Source of the DNA: Euonymus europaeus
Taxonomy: Eukaryota; Streptophyta; Magnoliopsida; Celastrales; Celastraceae
Direction: 5' to 3'
DNA length: 64,000 nt
Assembly (NCBI GenBank): GCA_963580455.1
Contig: OY756970.1
Coordinates: forward strand, 14,260,001 to 14,324,000
The notes beneath the pieces were generated by a model that had not been told where the DNA came from, made no database searches, and worked only from the letters and a program-made list of their open reading frames with translations. Position 1 is the stretch's first letter; every line of letters begins with the position of its first letter. Shown here in pieces: positions 33,701-46,300 of the stretch. The position numbers and the translations under genes are program-made.

Positions 33701-36374
33701 TAAGATAGTTCATTGTTTCAAGAATGCCCAAATCTTCACTCTCAGTTGCCTCTTCATGGCTCAAACAAATCTCAAGTGGATCTTTTGTATTGTGCATAGC
33801 ATAAGTATCCTCAATGATTCGATCAACAGTATTTATGCAAAAACATGTGTCATCATCATTAGGAAATTTAGTAGCATCAAATACCTTGAAAGTGACTTGG
33901 TTGTCCGCTGCTCTCAAAGCTAGAGTTCCTTTCTCAACATCGATGAGTGTGCGCCCCGTACTCAAGAATGGGCGACCCAAGATAATTGGTGTATTAGAGT
34001 CTTCCTCCATATCTAGAATCACAAAATCAACTGGGAAAACCAACTTGTCAACTTTGACTAACACATCCTCAATTATGCCCCGAGGGTAAGTGATAGATCT
34101 ATCGGCCATTTGCAGAGAGACTGTGGTAGGAGATATCTCATTCAACCCAATATGTTTAGCAATAGAAAATGGCATAAGGTTGATACTAGCACCCAAATCA
34201 CACAATGCTCTCTCAATCAAGGTAGTACCAATAGTGCATGGGATGGTAAAACTTGCCGGATCTTTTTGCTTAATCGGAAGCTTGGGTTGAACTATAGCAC
34301 TGCACTCCTCCGTCAATTGAACTCGTTCATGATCTCCAAGTTTACGCTTCTTAGATAGAATATCTTTCATAAACTTTGCATAACTTGGCATTTGCTCCAA
34401 AGCTTCGGCAAAAGGAATATTAATTTGAAGCTTCTTGAATACATCTAAGAACTTGGAGAATTTCACATCAACATTGTTCTTCTTCAACCGTTGAGGGAAA
34501 GGAATTGGTGGAACATAAGCTTTAACGGGAGGTTCAGGCTTTGAACTATCAGGCCAATCATGTTCAATTGTAAATCTAGGCTGTCTTGACTCAATACTCT
34601 GTTTTTGCACAGGGGGATCGATCACCAGTGTTGGGGGATCGATCACCAGTGTTGGGGGATCGATCACCAAAGAATCTGTCAAGTTCCCAGTATTTGCTGA
34701 TTTTTGAGGGGGATCAATCCCTAATGTTGGGGGATCGATCACCAATTTTTCTGCCAATTTTTCAACTTCAATATTTTTCTTCTCAGCCTTCTCAGCTTCT
34801 AAATCCACACTTGTCTTGACCAGATTTCCACTCCTCAAGGTGATGGCATGTACTTGTTCTTTTCCTTTGGGATTCACCTCAGTTTGGCTAGGTAAACCAC
34901 CTCTCTCTCTTCCACTCAAAGCATTAGCCAATTGTCCAACTTGGACCTCTAGATTGCGGATGGACGCTCCTTGATTTTGAAGCGTAGTCTCTGTCTTGCT
35001 CATGAACTGGTCCGTCTTGGTAATGAACTGATTTGTGTTAGATGAGAGACTATTTATGTTCCCTGCTAACTGAGCAATTATCCCTTCCAAATCTGGCTTC
35101 TTCTCTTGGGGTTGGTAGTTTGGAGGCCGATTCTGAACATTTTGGTTATTGCTCCAAGAGAAGTTTGGATGGTTTCTGAACCCCGGATTGTAGAAGTTTG
35201 AGTAGGGGTCATTGTGTTGCCTATTGAAACTCCCGATTTGATTTGCTTGTTCATCTTTAGCAAAAGGATTTCTGGCTTCACAGTCTGCACTTACATGATT
35301 TCCATTGCAATAGTCACAACATATGCTTGAAGACCCTTGCATACCCAACTGATTCTGAGCTCCCGGATTACCATGCACTGCATTGACACTCAATGAATCC
35401 AACCTCTTTGACATAGTGGCCAATTGTGCATTTAAATTTGCAATAACATCAACCTCATAAACTCCAGCTGGCCTAGTCGGTGCAAGTCTCTCAGTTGGCC
35501 ATAAACAACAATTTGAAGCTATTTCATCAAGTAGCTCTTGAGCCTCTGGTAGAGTCTTCTTATGCAAAGATCCTCCTGCAGCAGCATCTACTGTTGATCT
35601 TGAAGAAAAGTTCAGCCCATTGTAGAATGTTTGGAGTTGTAGCCACTCTGGAATGGCATGGTGAGGGCATCTTCTCAAAGTCTCCTTGAATCTATCCCAT
35701 GCTTCATTAAAAGGCTCTTGATCACGCTGGTTGAAATTTAAAATCTCATTGCGGATTTTTGCAGTCTTCGAGGGAGGAAAGAACTTTGCCAAGAATTTTT
35801 GTGCAAGGATTTCCCAAGTGGTGATAGATGATGGTGGTTGTGCCAATAACCAAGCTTTCGCCTTGTCCTTAAGAGAGAAAAGAAAAAGCATCAATCGAAT
35901 TGCATCTTTTGGAACACCATTGTATTTGACAGTGTCACAAATCTCCAAGAATGACATGAGATGGTTATTCGGTTCCTCCAGAGGAAGACCACAATACATT
36001 GATGAATTTTGAATCATAGTGATAAGCGCCGGCTTGATCTCAAAGTTATTTGCTGAAATTGTTGGACAAAGAATACTAGAAGGAGATGCATCCATTGTAG
36101 GCATGGCATAATCACGAAGTGTTCTCAACGCTGGACCCACTACTCCATTATTGTCACCAACAACTGGGTTCACCCCTCCAACATGCTCAGCTATGTCGGG
36201 ATTCACTCCATGAGGATTCACTTGCGCATAAGGCTCTCTATTTCGATTTTCAGCCATATCTTCTTCTTGACTCACAATTTGCTCTTGCCTTCTTCGAATA
36301 CCTCTTAACGTTCTTTCAATCTCTGGATCCAAACCAGTCAAATCCAAGCTCAAAGTACGTCGCCCCAAGCTCAT
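30702..36374 (-). pseudogene. Athila gag-pol polyprotein with one in-frame stop
   Basis: One long frame from the ATG at 36374 to 30702, broken only by TAG at 31782-31784. Domains in order: retrotransposon gag (~120-260, including the W-rich AWLLAQPPSSITTWEIL block), a CCHC zinc knuckle (~351-366), a repeat segment of LVIDPP units (~545-590), aspartic protease (D in LCDLGASINLMP, ~726), reverse transcriptase (catalytic FMDD, ~1172), RNase H (CDASDYAIGAVLG, ~1319) and integrase. The stop falls in the integrase HHCC zinc-binding region, between HCHSL and CGGHFG. The frame then resumes with the DDE core: [19 protein letters not shown] and the E in [10 protein letters not shown]. Without readthrough the product lacks the integrase core, so the copy would need help in trans. 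The ATG was chosen because two codons upstream in the longer frame are not preceded by an ATG. Confidence 0.9.
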
Positions 36375-36472
36375 AAACAAGACAAGAGTACCTGAGGTAG
36401 TAGAACAAAAATAAAATCCAAATTAGTACCAAAGTTAACCTATACGAATATCAACAAAACATGTTGCGTCAA

Positions 36473-36496
36473 TCCCCGGCAACGGCGCCAAAAACT
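36473..36496 (-). other. Athila primer binding site
   Basis: Directly inside the 5' LTR on the minus strand, TGGCGCCGTTGCCGGGGA is complementary in the manner expected of plant tRNA-Asp 3' ends. This is the usual primer of Athila/Tat elements. Confidence 0.85.
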
Positions 36497-37915
36497 TGAT
36501 GGGACTTATTTGCAAGCGCACAAATCGCACAAGTAATAAAGTGATGAATAGATTATCGTTCCCACGAGGATTAAGTTGACAGTTGATGAGTACCCGTTAT
36601 GATTAACACTAGCGCTATTTGGAGAATCGAATAAGTTGTTTTTGGTTTGATTAACACTAACATAAACAATGTAACAAGAATTTATACTATAAAGAAGCAC
36701 TTTAAGATATAAACGAACAATAGTGACAGATTATATTAATCAAATGAGTAAAGACTAGGGTTCCTAATTCACCATCACCTATCCAATTCCACTCCCTTGA
36801 CTTAATAATCCGTAATTACCAACAATTATTGACAATCGATCTCCCTTACCTATTCAATGCTCCATTCTTGGTTACACTGAAAGTATTTCTATCACTAACC
36901 CCTGTTATTCCTAACATTCGGATTTAAGTGACAAAAACCCATTAAGATTCGTGGAAAACCACATAACGATTGCACAAGACATGTCCCTATATTCCTATGG
37001 TACATGAACCCTATGGTATCTATGGCAAGATGCAAATCCTAGATATCTCCTTCCGGTCTCAATCCAAGCATCAAATCAATTGAATGGTGATCAAGCACTC
37101 AAGAGCATTAAGCATAACCATAAATACTCAATAATATGCAGAAATCAATAGATTATCAAGCCAAGTTCATGGAACCTTCAAAGCTAGGTTACATTAGGTC
37201 CCTAATGAGAGGATTAGTTCCTCATAATAACAAGAACAACACAAATAACAATCATGATATCCATAACAAGAAGTAAAGAAGAAAGATTAAACCCAGAAAA
37301 TCTGGAGCTCCACTTCCTCTCTCCTGTTCTTCTTCTTCAACTCTTCCAAGATGTGAGAGAATGGTGGCTAGGTCATCAATCCCCTCCAAAATGACATAAG
37401 ATGGTCTTTTATACTTCCACAAACCCTAATGACGTTTTAATACTAAGCTATGCCGTTTTGGCTTAGTATTTTCTAATTTTAGCAAAGTTTTCCCAGCTGG
37501 AAACCATGAAATTTGCGATATGCGCGTGGGGGATCGATCCCCCAAAATGGGTGATCGATCCACAGAATTCTCTGCCATTCATAACTTCAAGGGGATAGAT
37601 CCACAAAATGGGCGATCGATCCCCAAACTTCTCTGCCATTCATAACTTCAAGATGGATCGATCCACCAAAATGGGTGATCGATCCCCTAAATTCCCTGGA
37701 TTCTTGTGCCTTGTTTTGTGGTTGATCCATCTCCAGAAAAGTTGATCCATCGCCAATACTTCTGTCTTTGTATCCTCATCTTTTTCCATTTTTGCCTTTG
37801 ATCTGAAAGTAACATTAATCACAAGATTATGTAATATTGATGCTCAAAAGCATCAAATGAGGCAAAAACTAATGTTAATTGATGTACAAAAGCCATGCAA
37901 ATATTAGATAGATCA
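36497..37915 (-). repeat. Athila 5' LTR
   Basis: 1419 bp, two differences from the 3' LTR by eye. Five GATCGATC palindromes occupy the equivalent positions, offset by 11068 bases. Confidence 0.95.
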
Positions 37916-37920
37916 TACTC

Positions 37921-38239
37921 CTCCAAGTGAGCTAATGGATTCGTTCTTTCATTGTACATGTTGAATTGGGGTTGTTGACAGTGCAGTGATAGCTAGCAGT
38001 TGAATATCTCATTGTAAAAAAAGGTAGTGCTTATGGCATCTATCGCCCTTTTCACCCTGTTGTCTATCACTACTGAAGTCAAGCTTGGAATATACACTAC
38101 TGCATTAAGGTTGGCTCCAAACTTTTCACCCAAGTGTCCATCATTAGAGGTTTTGAGGACTTTTCACCCAAGTGTCTACCACTCCTTGTATTCACCATCT
38201 CAATAATTTTTGGCTTTCATTTATTTTCTTCTCACCTGC
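37921..38239 (-). pseudogene. Tat-lineage remnant, right portion (gag start and leader)
   Basis: Read on the minus strand, the sequence beside the Athila target duplication encodes QPQFNMYNERTNPLAHLE-like residues. They continue the gag frame found on the far side of the MITE and Athila insertions (24960 downward). This shows the two sides were once contiguous. Two copies of TTTTCACCCAAGTGTC lie near 38127 and 38161. Confidence 0.55.
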
Positions 38240-38690
38240 AGTGTCGATTGTGAGGTTGGATTTTGCCTCCACAACTTATCGATTGTTTATTGGTTGAACC
38301 TGCAAAACACTTGAAAAGAGCATTACTGGAATGGTGGCAGTGGCCACTGTTGGTGCCCTGACACTCAAGTCAGTAGAATTCTCAAGAGTGGAAGGAAGAG
38401 TAATAATTACTGGGAATTTGTGTGCTCACCTTTCTCGATTGGATTCCTCCTCCTTATGTAGCATTTGTAGAGTCTACTTCCAATTCCACTTCAATTAAGG
38501 TTCCCTATTTCAATTTGATTGAGGATTCCTGATTGAACTTAATCGAATTCCTTGATTTTAGGAATTAGAATCATAGTCAATCTCTACTAATTGACTGATA
38601 TTCACTTGACATCTATAATTAATTATATCATTATAATTGTGGGATTCATTACAATATTCTTGGTCGTAGCACCCTTGAAGAGGTTAGATT
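38240..38690 (-). repeat. Terminal repeat (LTR-like) of the Tat-lineage remnant, right copy
   Basis: Direct counterpart of 20640-21085. Further right, 38798-38890 matches 20190-20290. The order of these two blocks is therefore reversed between the sides (repeat then block on the right, block then repeat on the left). The exact LTR ends are unresolved. Confidence 0.6.
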
Positions 38691-38899
38691 ATATGTCATT
38701 CCTCAACTATGATAAAGGTCGGCTTAGTGGTTTGATGGTGACATGTGGCATCCTCTGGATCGGACGCATGTCATGAAATTGTTATTCATTACAGATACCA
38801 TTATTGTCTTTAACTTCATATATAGTACTCCAATTTTCTTGTTGTGGTAAGTTACGTTTTAACTTTATCCTCTACAAGGTGCTTGATATTCAATAGTTT

Positions 38900-40140
38900 T
38901 CCTTCTTTCCATCTATTTTAAGAAAATAAATATCAAAATGGCAACTTTCCTTATATCAAACCCCATCGATAAATGAATTATAGTTTGATCATGTGTATTG
39001 GTCGCGCGAAAGATTAGTTGCCAAACGCGAATTATAAATATAAGATTTTAGTATTCGGAGAGATGAACAGGTCCTACATAGAAAAGTGGAATCTTCTGCA
39101 AAAAATTGATGGCATGGCATGTCTTTCATTTTCTCTGCATGATTTTTAATAAGTTTTACTCACAATTTAAGAAAATATAAGAGAAAACAAGAGGCTATTC
39201 ATTTCAGTTGCGAGCATAGGTCTTGCATGTAATGGGAGAAGATGAAAAGATAATCAAAACCTGTGTAAGTTCAAGGCTGCTGGAACTTACAAAATGAGAT
39301 TTGGAATCCATTCATTGCTCTAGAGGCGTGGCTAGCATCTCCTTTGATGGGCGCTCGAGCTCTACTACATATTTTCTATAGGAAAGTCCTTTGCAAAACC
39401 ATTTTTTCTTGTTCGATGGATCAAAATCCGGATTCGCTATTAAAACCCTATTTCTCAAGTGATTAACCCGAAAGTCCGCATTCGTTAAACCTAACAAATT
39501 CTTATCATTGGAAGCACTTAAAGCAAGACTTAGATAATAAGACAAAAATATTATCATAAGCTATACAATGTTATTTCTCTATGTAGAAAACACTTTTTCT
39601 TTGTAAAACTGCCGATTTTTTTATTGGATAATCCATTTTCAGTGGTAGATTGAGGTGAGGCTAGTAGCATTGGAATTGCCCGACCAAGACGAATTCAACG
39701 CACTGGTCTCGCCTTGATCTGTAGACAGAAATTATCGAATCAAGGCAAAATGCATTCAACTTGTTGCTCATTGTTTCGCCTCGATTTGATAGTTTTTAAT
39801 GTCGTATCTTGGTAAGGTTGGTGGCGTTGGATTCAATTGGGATTGGCGATTCCAACGCCACCAGCCTCACCTTCATCCAAAGTTTGACGAAAAAGAAGAA
39901 AATCAAGAATGAATATTTATTTCATATTTGATTGAAATAAAAATGATAAATTTATAATTTTATCCTTAATTTAATAAATTTAAAAATCAACTAAGCTATT
40001 ATGTTACTCTTAAAAATTAATAAATTAGGACCTTAGACCTAATTTATCTAATATTTATATCCGTATTGGAATAGTGGAGTCCATAATGGGAAATCACTAA
40101 TCACGTTTTAAATTTCAATTATTGTGGGTTTGGGATATTA
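38900..40140. other. Intergenic, with an inverted-repeat structure
   Basis: No confident gene. A minus frame at 39557-39312 (contains KKKWFCKGLSYRKYVVELER) is unrecognised. Near 39652-39680 and 39858-39886 there is an imperfect inverted repeat (about 24 of 28 positions; GAGGTGAGGCTAGTAGC against GCCACCAGCCTCACC), possibly a small MITE. Confidence 0.4.
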
Positions 40141-40304
40141 ACTATAAGTGCAACCCAGAAACTTGTGGAGAAAGCCCATAGTGCCCAAAACCTCCGTTCC
40201 CAGTCCAACTTCCTTTTGCCTACAATTTGATTCGGATCCCTATTCCCAAGTCGGAGAGAAAAAGACAGAGACAGAGACGATCGACTTGCCAAATCAGTCG
40301 AGCA

Positions 40305-43300
40305 ATGGAGGTGGAAGTGGACGAAAAGGACCTAAAAGCTGCCGGTGCCGAACTGTTGGACGATGGACGTCACGGCATCCGCATCCGCGGGTGGGAAATC
40401 GAGTCTCGGAAGCTTTCCATTCTCAAATCCTCCTCTGTTGAGCAGTAGTTTCCCTCTGCCCTCTCTTATGTCTCGTGCACGATATATTTATACAAGTACT
40501 TGTTTCTGATTAAAATTGAATGTTTTTGGGGCGTGGTGTGGGTTGTTAGGTGGGAACAGAAGCTAGGAACCTCTCATCTACCAGAAATGGTGTTTGGGGA
40601 CAGTTGCTTAGTACTTAAACACATGAATAGTGGAACCAAGATACACTTCAATGCCTTTGATGCTCTAGCTGGTTGGAAGCAGGAAGCTTTGCCTCCAGTT
40701 GAAGTTCCTGCTGCTGCTCAATGGAAATTTCGGAGGTAATTTCCTCTGCACATATTTTTCCGTCTGTATTTTTACTTTTCTTTTGAGGACTAAGTTCAAA
40801 TGCATCTGGAAGCTTACGAATGGCTTCAAAGATTTGTAATTCAGTCGGGTTTTCTACTTCCTTCAGCGAATCCGTCTTTCATTGTACGCTAATTTCAGTC
40901 TATTAGTTCATAGCGAAGCTCTGCTGGAGGGACAGTCTAAGATGCACATTATGGGTTCTTTGATGTTCTTTTGGGCTTTCTTTGATGTGCGGACAAAATT
41001 GTTGACTTCCCTCCATAGCTATTACTGTTGAAGAACCATTCAGTTCTTCTTGTAATACAGATGAAATGCAGCAAGTCCCTGCAATCATAGAATTACCACA
41101 TTCAATTGAAATCTAGGTTCCTCTGTTTTAATATGTTCTGCTTAGTATTTCATCAAAATTGTGACAATCTGACATATACTTGACCGTGGTAACTCCTTGG
41201 AATTGTGGGAGATCGTGAGTTCAAGTCTTATGGGTGCCATTTTGCACAATTACGTGAATGTCACTTGTTCAGCCCATGTGTCTAGGGACACCCCAGGTTA
41301 TATGTGTGCCTTGGGCCTAGACCATTGTCTTAACTATTCCCTAGGGTTGTGCGCATTGCCTTGGGTGGGCTGAGATTATCACAGCGTGGCACGCTCAATT
41401 GGGATTTCTTCGTTTAAAAAAAGTGACTAAAATGAAGGAAGCCTTAGGAGAATGAAAGAGAGTAAAGCCATGGGACCTGATGAAATTTCTATTGAAGTGT
41501 GGAAATGCATAGGAGTTGTAGGTATAGTGTAGCTAATTAAGCTATTTAGTCATATTATTAAGATCCATAGGATGCCAGATGAATGCAGAAGAATCACTAT
41601 AGTATCTATATACAAGAATAAAGATGATATCTAAAGTTGTAACAATTATAGGGACATCAAGCTTTTAAGCCACACATTAAAACTTTGGGAAATAGTTTTG
41701 GAACAGAGATTGAGATCGATATCTAGGATATTCGAAAACCAATTTGATTTTATGTCGGGATGATCCACAATGCAGACAATATGATTGAAGATTTGTCGCT
41801 GTTGGTTCAGACCCTTAAGCGACTGAAACATGTGGAAGCTCGTACGGAGATTTGGGAAGGCAACCATGACCCTCTTGACATACCAAAAGGCAGTCTAAAG
41901 GTTGAAGAAACAGAAGGAGATGAGGCGAATCCATTTCGTGAAATCGAACACATCAATAATGTGAATTGGGTTGGATTAGAAGATCATTCGATGTATGTGC
42001 TTGATTTGAACGGGGGAGGAAATAAAATCGAAGTTGATGGTTTTTTGGGATGCTGCATGCAAAGGACTATTTGGATTAGGAAGTTAGTTTGTAGAATTAT
42101 TTTGACTAGAAACCCATGGCTGATGAGGGAAAAGTGTTATTTGTGATTCTTAAATTGAAGGGCACCGCACTTCAGTGGTGGAAGCGAGTTTAGGAGGAGG
42201 GATCCCGACAAGGCAAGCCAAAAATCAGCACATGGGACCATATGAGGGTTATTATGAGAATACAGTTCTTTCCGGCTTATTATGCGATGGAGCTATATGA
42301 AAAGTATCATTTGTTGAAGCAACAAGGCATGACAGTAGGAGCGTACTCATATGAGTTCATCAATCTCTTTATTTAAGTTGGTTTAAACGAGAGTAATGAA
42401 CAATTGACTTCTCGATATCTTTTGGGCTTAAACCAATCGATTAGGAATGAGATGGGAGTGGTTTGTTTGTTCAACTTATACTATGCTAGACAATACGCCT
42501 TAATAGCAAAAAAAAAAAATAGTTTTGCGTTGTGGTGCAAGGTGACCTTTGTCTAGATATATTGATGTGACATCACAGTGACATAGAGCTGCTGTTCGAA
42601 CTAGTTGGATTGAGCAATCAGCCACAAAAATTAATTGAGAAGTTGTCATTAATAGTCAAAAAGGTGGCAGAGGTATTGGAACGGCTGATAAGGGTGAGGA
42701 AGGATAGACAATTGCGATACATGACAGCCAAAATTTGCTACTGCAAACAGATCAAAGACTGGGAGCACTTTGCAAATTCATTATTTCTCTTGTGGAGAGT
42801 GGGCACACATCTTATGCTTGTCCACAGTGAAGAGATAACTTAGTAGAGCTTGGGGATGAGGACGAGGATGAGGATGAGAAACTCATGGAGCCTACATAGG
42901 ATGAATAGATTGATTAAGTGGAAGATGTTGATGTTCTTCCAGTAGAAGGGGAGTTCTTGGTAGTTGGTAGTGAGGAGAGTAATGGAAACACCCAAAATTG
43001 TAGAAGATGAGGATTGATGAAGGCACGATATTTTTTGTACTTGTGTTATTTTGTGGTAAGGTTTGTAATGTTATTATTGATGAAGGTAGCCTGAGAACAT
43101 CATTTCAAAGGAACCAATTGAGAAATTGAGGTTGCCAATCAAGAAGCATCCTAAGTCCTAACCTCTACAAAATTGCTTGGTTTCGTAAAGGAAATGAGGT
43201 ACCAATTACTCCTCGCTTGGTTAAATTTACCTTGGGTAATGTTATTGAAGACGAGCCTTTGTGTGACGTGGTACCTATGGATGCATGCACATTTTGTTGG

Positions 43301-46300
43301 GGAGGTCATGGTTGTATGACAAAGACGTGGTCCATTAGACTAGAGCCAACACATACTTTTAAAAATGAAGTAAAAACTTGACTTTGTTGCCTCTGAAGGA
43401 AGAAGTGGCGGTCTCGTCAAAGATTAGCAAGGTTAATGGTTTCTTGACTGCCCAGAAATTTAAAGTAGAGAGTAGAGAATTGGGAGGAGTTATTTATGTA
43501 TTGACAAGCAACGCTGTATCTAAGACACAACAATCTGAATTCATAATTATCCACAAGATATTCAGCAATTGTTGAAAGATTTTCAAAAGCTGGTGGTTGA
43601 TGAATTACCACAAGGTTTGCCACCAACGAAGAGCATTCAGCATGCCATTGATCTTCTACCATATGGAGCCTTTCACAATATTTTGGCTTACAAAATGCCT
43701 CCGCAGAGCCAAAATGCAAAAAAAGTTGGAGAGTTGATTGAAAAAGATTTGGTGTAAGAAAACAACATTCCTTGTGCTGTCCCAACTTCACTGACACCAA
43801 AAAAGAATGGTTCATGTAGGATGTGTGGATAGTCACGCCATAAATAAGATTACGGTTAAATACCGCTTTCCGATTCCTCGCTTAGAAGATATGTTTGTTG
43901 GGTCGAATGTGTTTTTCGAGATAGATCTGAGGAGTGGTTACCACCCAATTCAGATGTGAAGTGGTGGTGAGTTGGAAACTGGCTTCAAGGCACCGGATGA
44001 ACTTTATGAGTGCTTAGTGATGCCATTTGGGCTCTCGAATGCCTCGAGGACATTTATGTGAGTCATGACAGAGGTACTTAAACCATTCTTGGGATCATTT
44101 GTTGTTGTTTGCCTTGATGACATCTTAATATATAGTGGATCTAGAAAAGAGCATTTACTCCATTTGCGCCAAGTCATGGAGGTTCTTTGCAAAGAGAAAC
44201 TCTATTTGAATATAAAGAAATGCTCTTTCTTGTGTGACAATGTTGGGTTTCTTGGCTTTGTTGTTTCAGCCAATGGCTTGCAACCCAATCCTGAGAAGGT
44301 ACGAGCTATTAAGGAGTGGCATTATGAGTCCATTAACTGAATGCTTGAAAGAAGTTGTCTTTAAGTGGTCAAAATATGCACAAACGGCGTTTCAAACAAT
44401 TAAAGAGATGATGACAACAACTCCAGTGCTTGTCCTACCAGATTTTGGAAAGCTTTTTACAGTGGAGTGTGATGCATCACATTTGGGAATAGGGGCTATT
44501 CTTAGTCAGAAAGGAAGGCCCATTGAATTTTTCAGTGAGAAGTTAACAGAAGCCAAATGCTGTTATTCCATCTGTGGTTTGGAATTTTATGCGCTGGTTC
44601 GGGCAATCCATCGTTGGAAGCGTTTCAAGTAAATGTTAATTTTGACCACTGAAAGATAGGGTTGGTTACAACTCAGTCCTTGAATAATCAAATGTTGCAA
44701 AAAATCACTTACTTTGCCACCATTATTTCTCAGTTAGTTTTTGTTGTATTTCAGTCCATCAAACCGTTGATGTGTCATGTTGACCAAACAAAAAATTGTT
44801 TAATTTGCTTTGCTGGACTGACAGTTGGCTGATGTGAAATTTTGACAATTAAAAAAATAAACAATAAAACACCTGGCACAGTGGAATAATGACAAGTGTC
44901 CAGGATAATTTGATTTCGAATATACAACACTTGTCCATTCCAAAGGATCTTCAACAGCCATGTTTGGTTTAGTCTTTTAAATAGTGTTAAAATACAGTTG
45001 TTGAAGATTCCCAAATCCCACTTATGACCTTCTATAAATAAAAATATTCCTACTAATTTCTCAGTAAATAGAGTCTATCTCCAGCATTGATCTGTCTTCA
45101 TTACCTTTAAAAAATTTTGGACATTCAGGACGTTTATCATTGATCACCTTTTTTGCTTCCTCGCTTTTATATATATCACATGAGTTTCTTTGCCACACTA
45201 TTGCAAGGCCTCTATGTATATTGTGCCCTCTCTATATGCAGCATGTGTCTCCAACATTGTGGAATTCGTTGAGTTTGACTCCCTTGGATAAATTGCTAGT
45301 AATTGAAATGGTAGTTTGTACTAATTAAAAGAGATAATTCTGGGGCCTCACAGTGCCAATGAAAATTTGCAGCAAACCCTTTCAGCAGGTGATACTAGAC
45401 TATGACTACACATTCACAACTCCTTATCGTGGAAGTGAAACAGTGGAAGTAGAGGCTGTGAAGGTTTGTGGTTCCTCACTCTGTTCAACTAGTGACTTTT
45501 TTAAACTTAGAATTGTTCTCATTGTCTAGGCTATGCAATCTCTGTAATTTTAGAGTTACATTATTATTTGATGTCCCATTCCCATTCAGCAAGACACACT
45601 GGTTTCTTTATGGTGTCACATTTTGAGAGATACAGGACAATTACTTTCTCATTGAGTAGAAAACTATATGTTCTTTTATGTAGGTTTTTATACTTGTTTT
45701 GTACTACTGGATTAATTATTATAATGGTGTTAGTACACTTGGTTTTGTAACTAGAAAGAAAGTGGGGAACTCTTGGAGCAAAGTTGCAACCTCTGTTGGG
45801 AGGACTGCAAGGAGAAAATGGACGTAGCTTCACTGGCATCAAAGGAGCCTATTTTATTTTATGACGAGGTTTGCATCTTGGATTATTGTTTGCAGCAGAT
45901 TCCATGGAAGACTTCTTTTTTCTTTTTCTTTTTTTTCTTCTCTATATGGTAATGTGTCTGCTGTAGAAAATTCATTTGCTCAACTTTACAGGTAGTGTTG
46001 TATGAAGATGAACTGGCTGATAATGGAGTGTCACTTTTAACTGTCAAAGTGGTAAATGACGAATCTTTGCCTAGTCTTATCTAGCATGGATTTAGAATTC
46101 CTTATGAAAAATATTCTGAATTGATGCATAACAATTTGATGTTGTAGAGAGTCATGCCAAGTTCCTGGTTTCTTCTCTTGCAATTCTGGGTGAGTGATTT
46201 TTTCCTTGATTTCCCTATGTAATTTATGGACAGAAGTTTTATGTTAAAAAAATATTTTTCGAGTCGCAGAATAAGATGGAACCCTAGGTAATACATCGGA

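Larger units (their letters stand above)
25429..37915 (-). mobile_element. Near-intact Athila-type Ty3 LTR retrotransposon, 12.5 kb
   Basis: Element on the minus strand: 5' LTR 37915-36497, primer site, gag-pol, env-like ORF, 3' spacer, 3' LTR 26847-25429. The flanking target duplication TACTC (25424-25428 and 37916-37920) is perfect. The LTRs are both 1419 bp and differ at two positions by eye (near 25505/36573 and 25511/36579). Order of domains, env-like second ORF and the tRNA-Asp-type primer site fit the Athila lineage. The only visible defect in gag-pol is one in-frame TAG at 31782-31784. It lies inside the Tat remnant, three bases beyond the TTA of the MITE. Confidence 0.93.

Noticed and set aside
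34586..34819. Plus-strand frame rich in GDRSPVL repeats
   Set aside because: It is the antisense shadow of the GATCGATC/LVIDPP repeat in Athila gag.
39312..39557. 81-codon minus-strand frame
   Set aside because: Reads like protein in its second half but I could not assign a family, exon borders or neighbours, so it is mentioned only in the intergenic entry.
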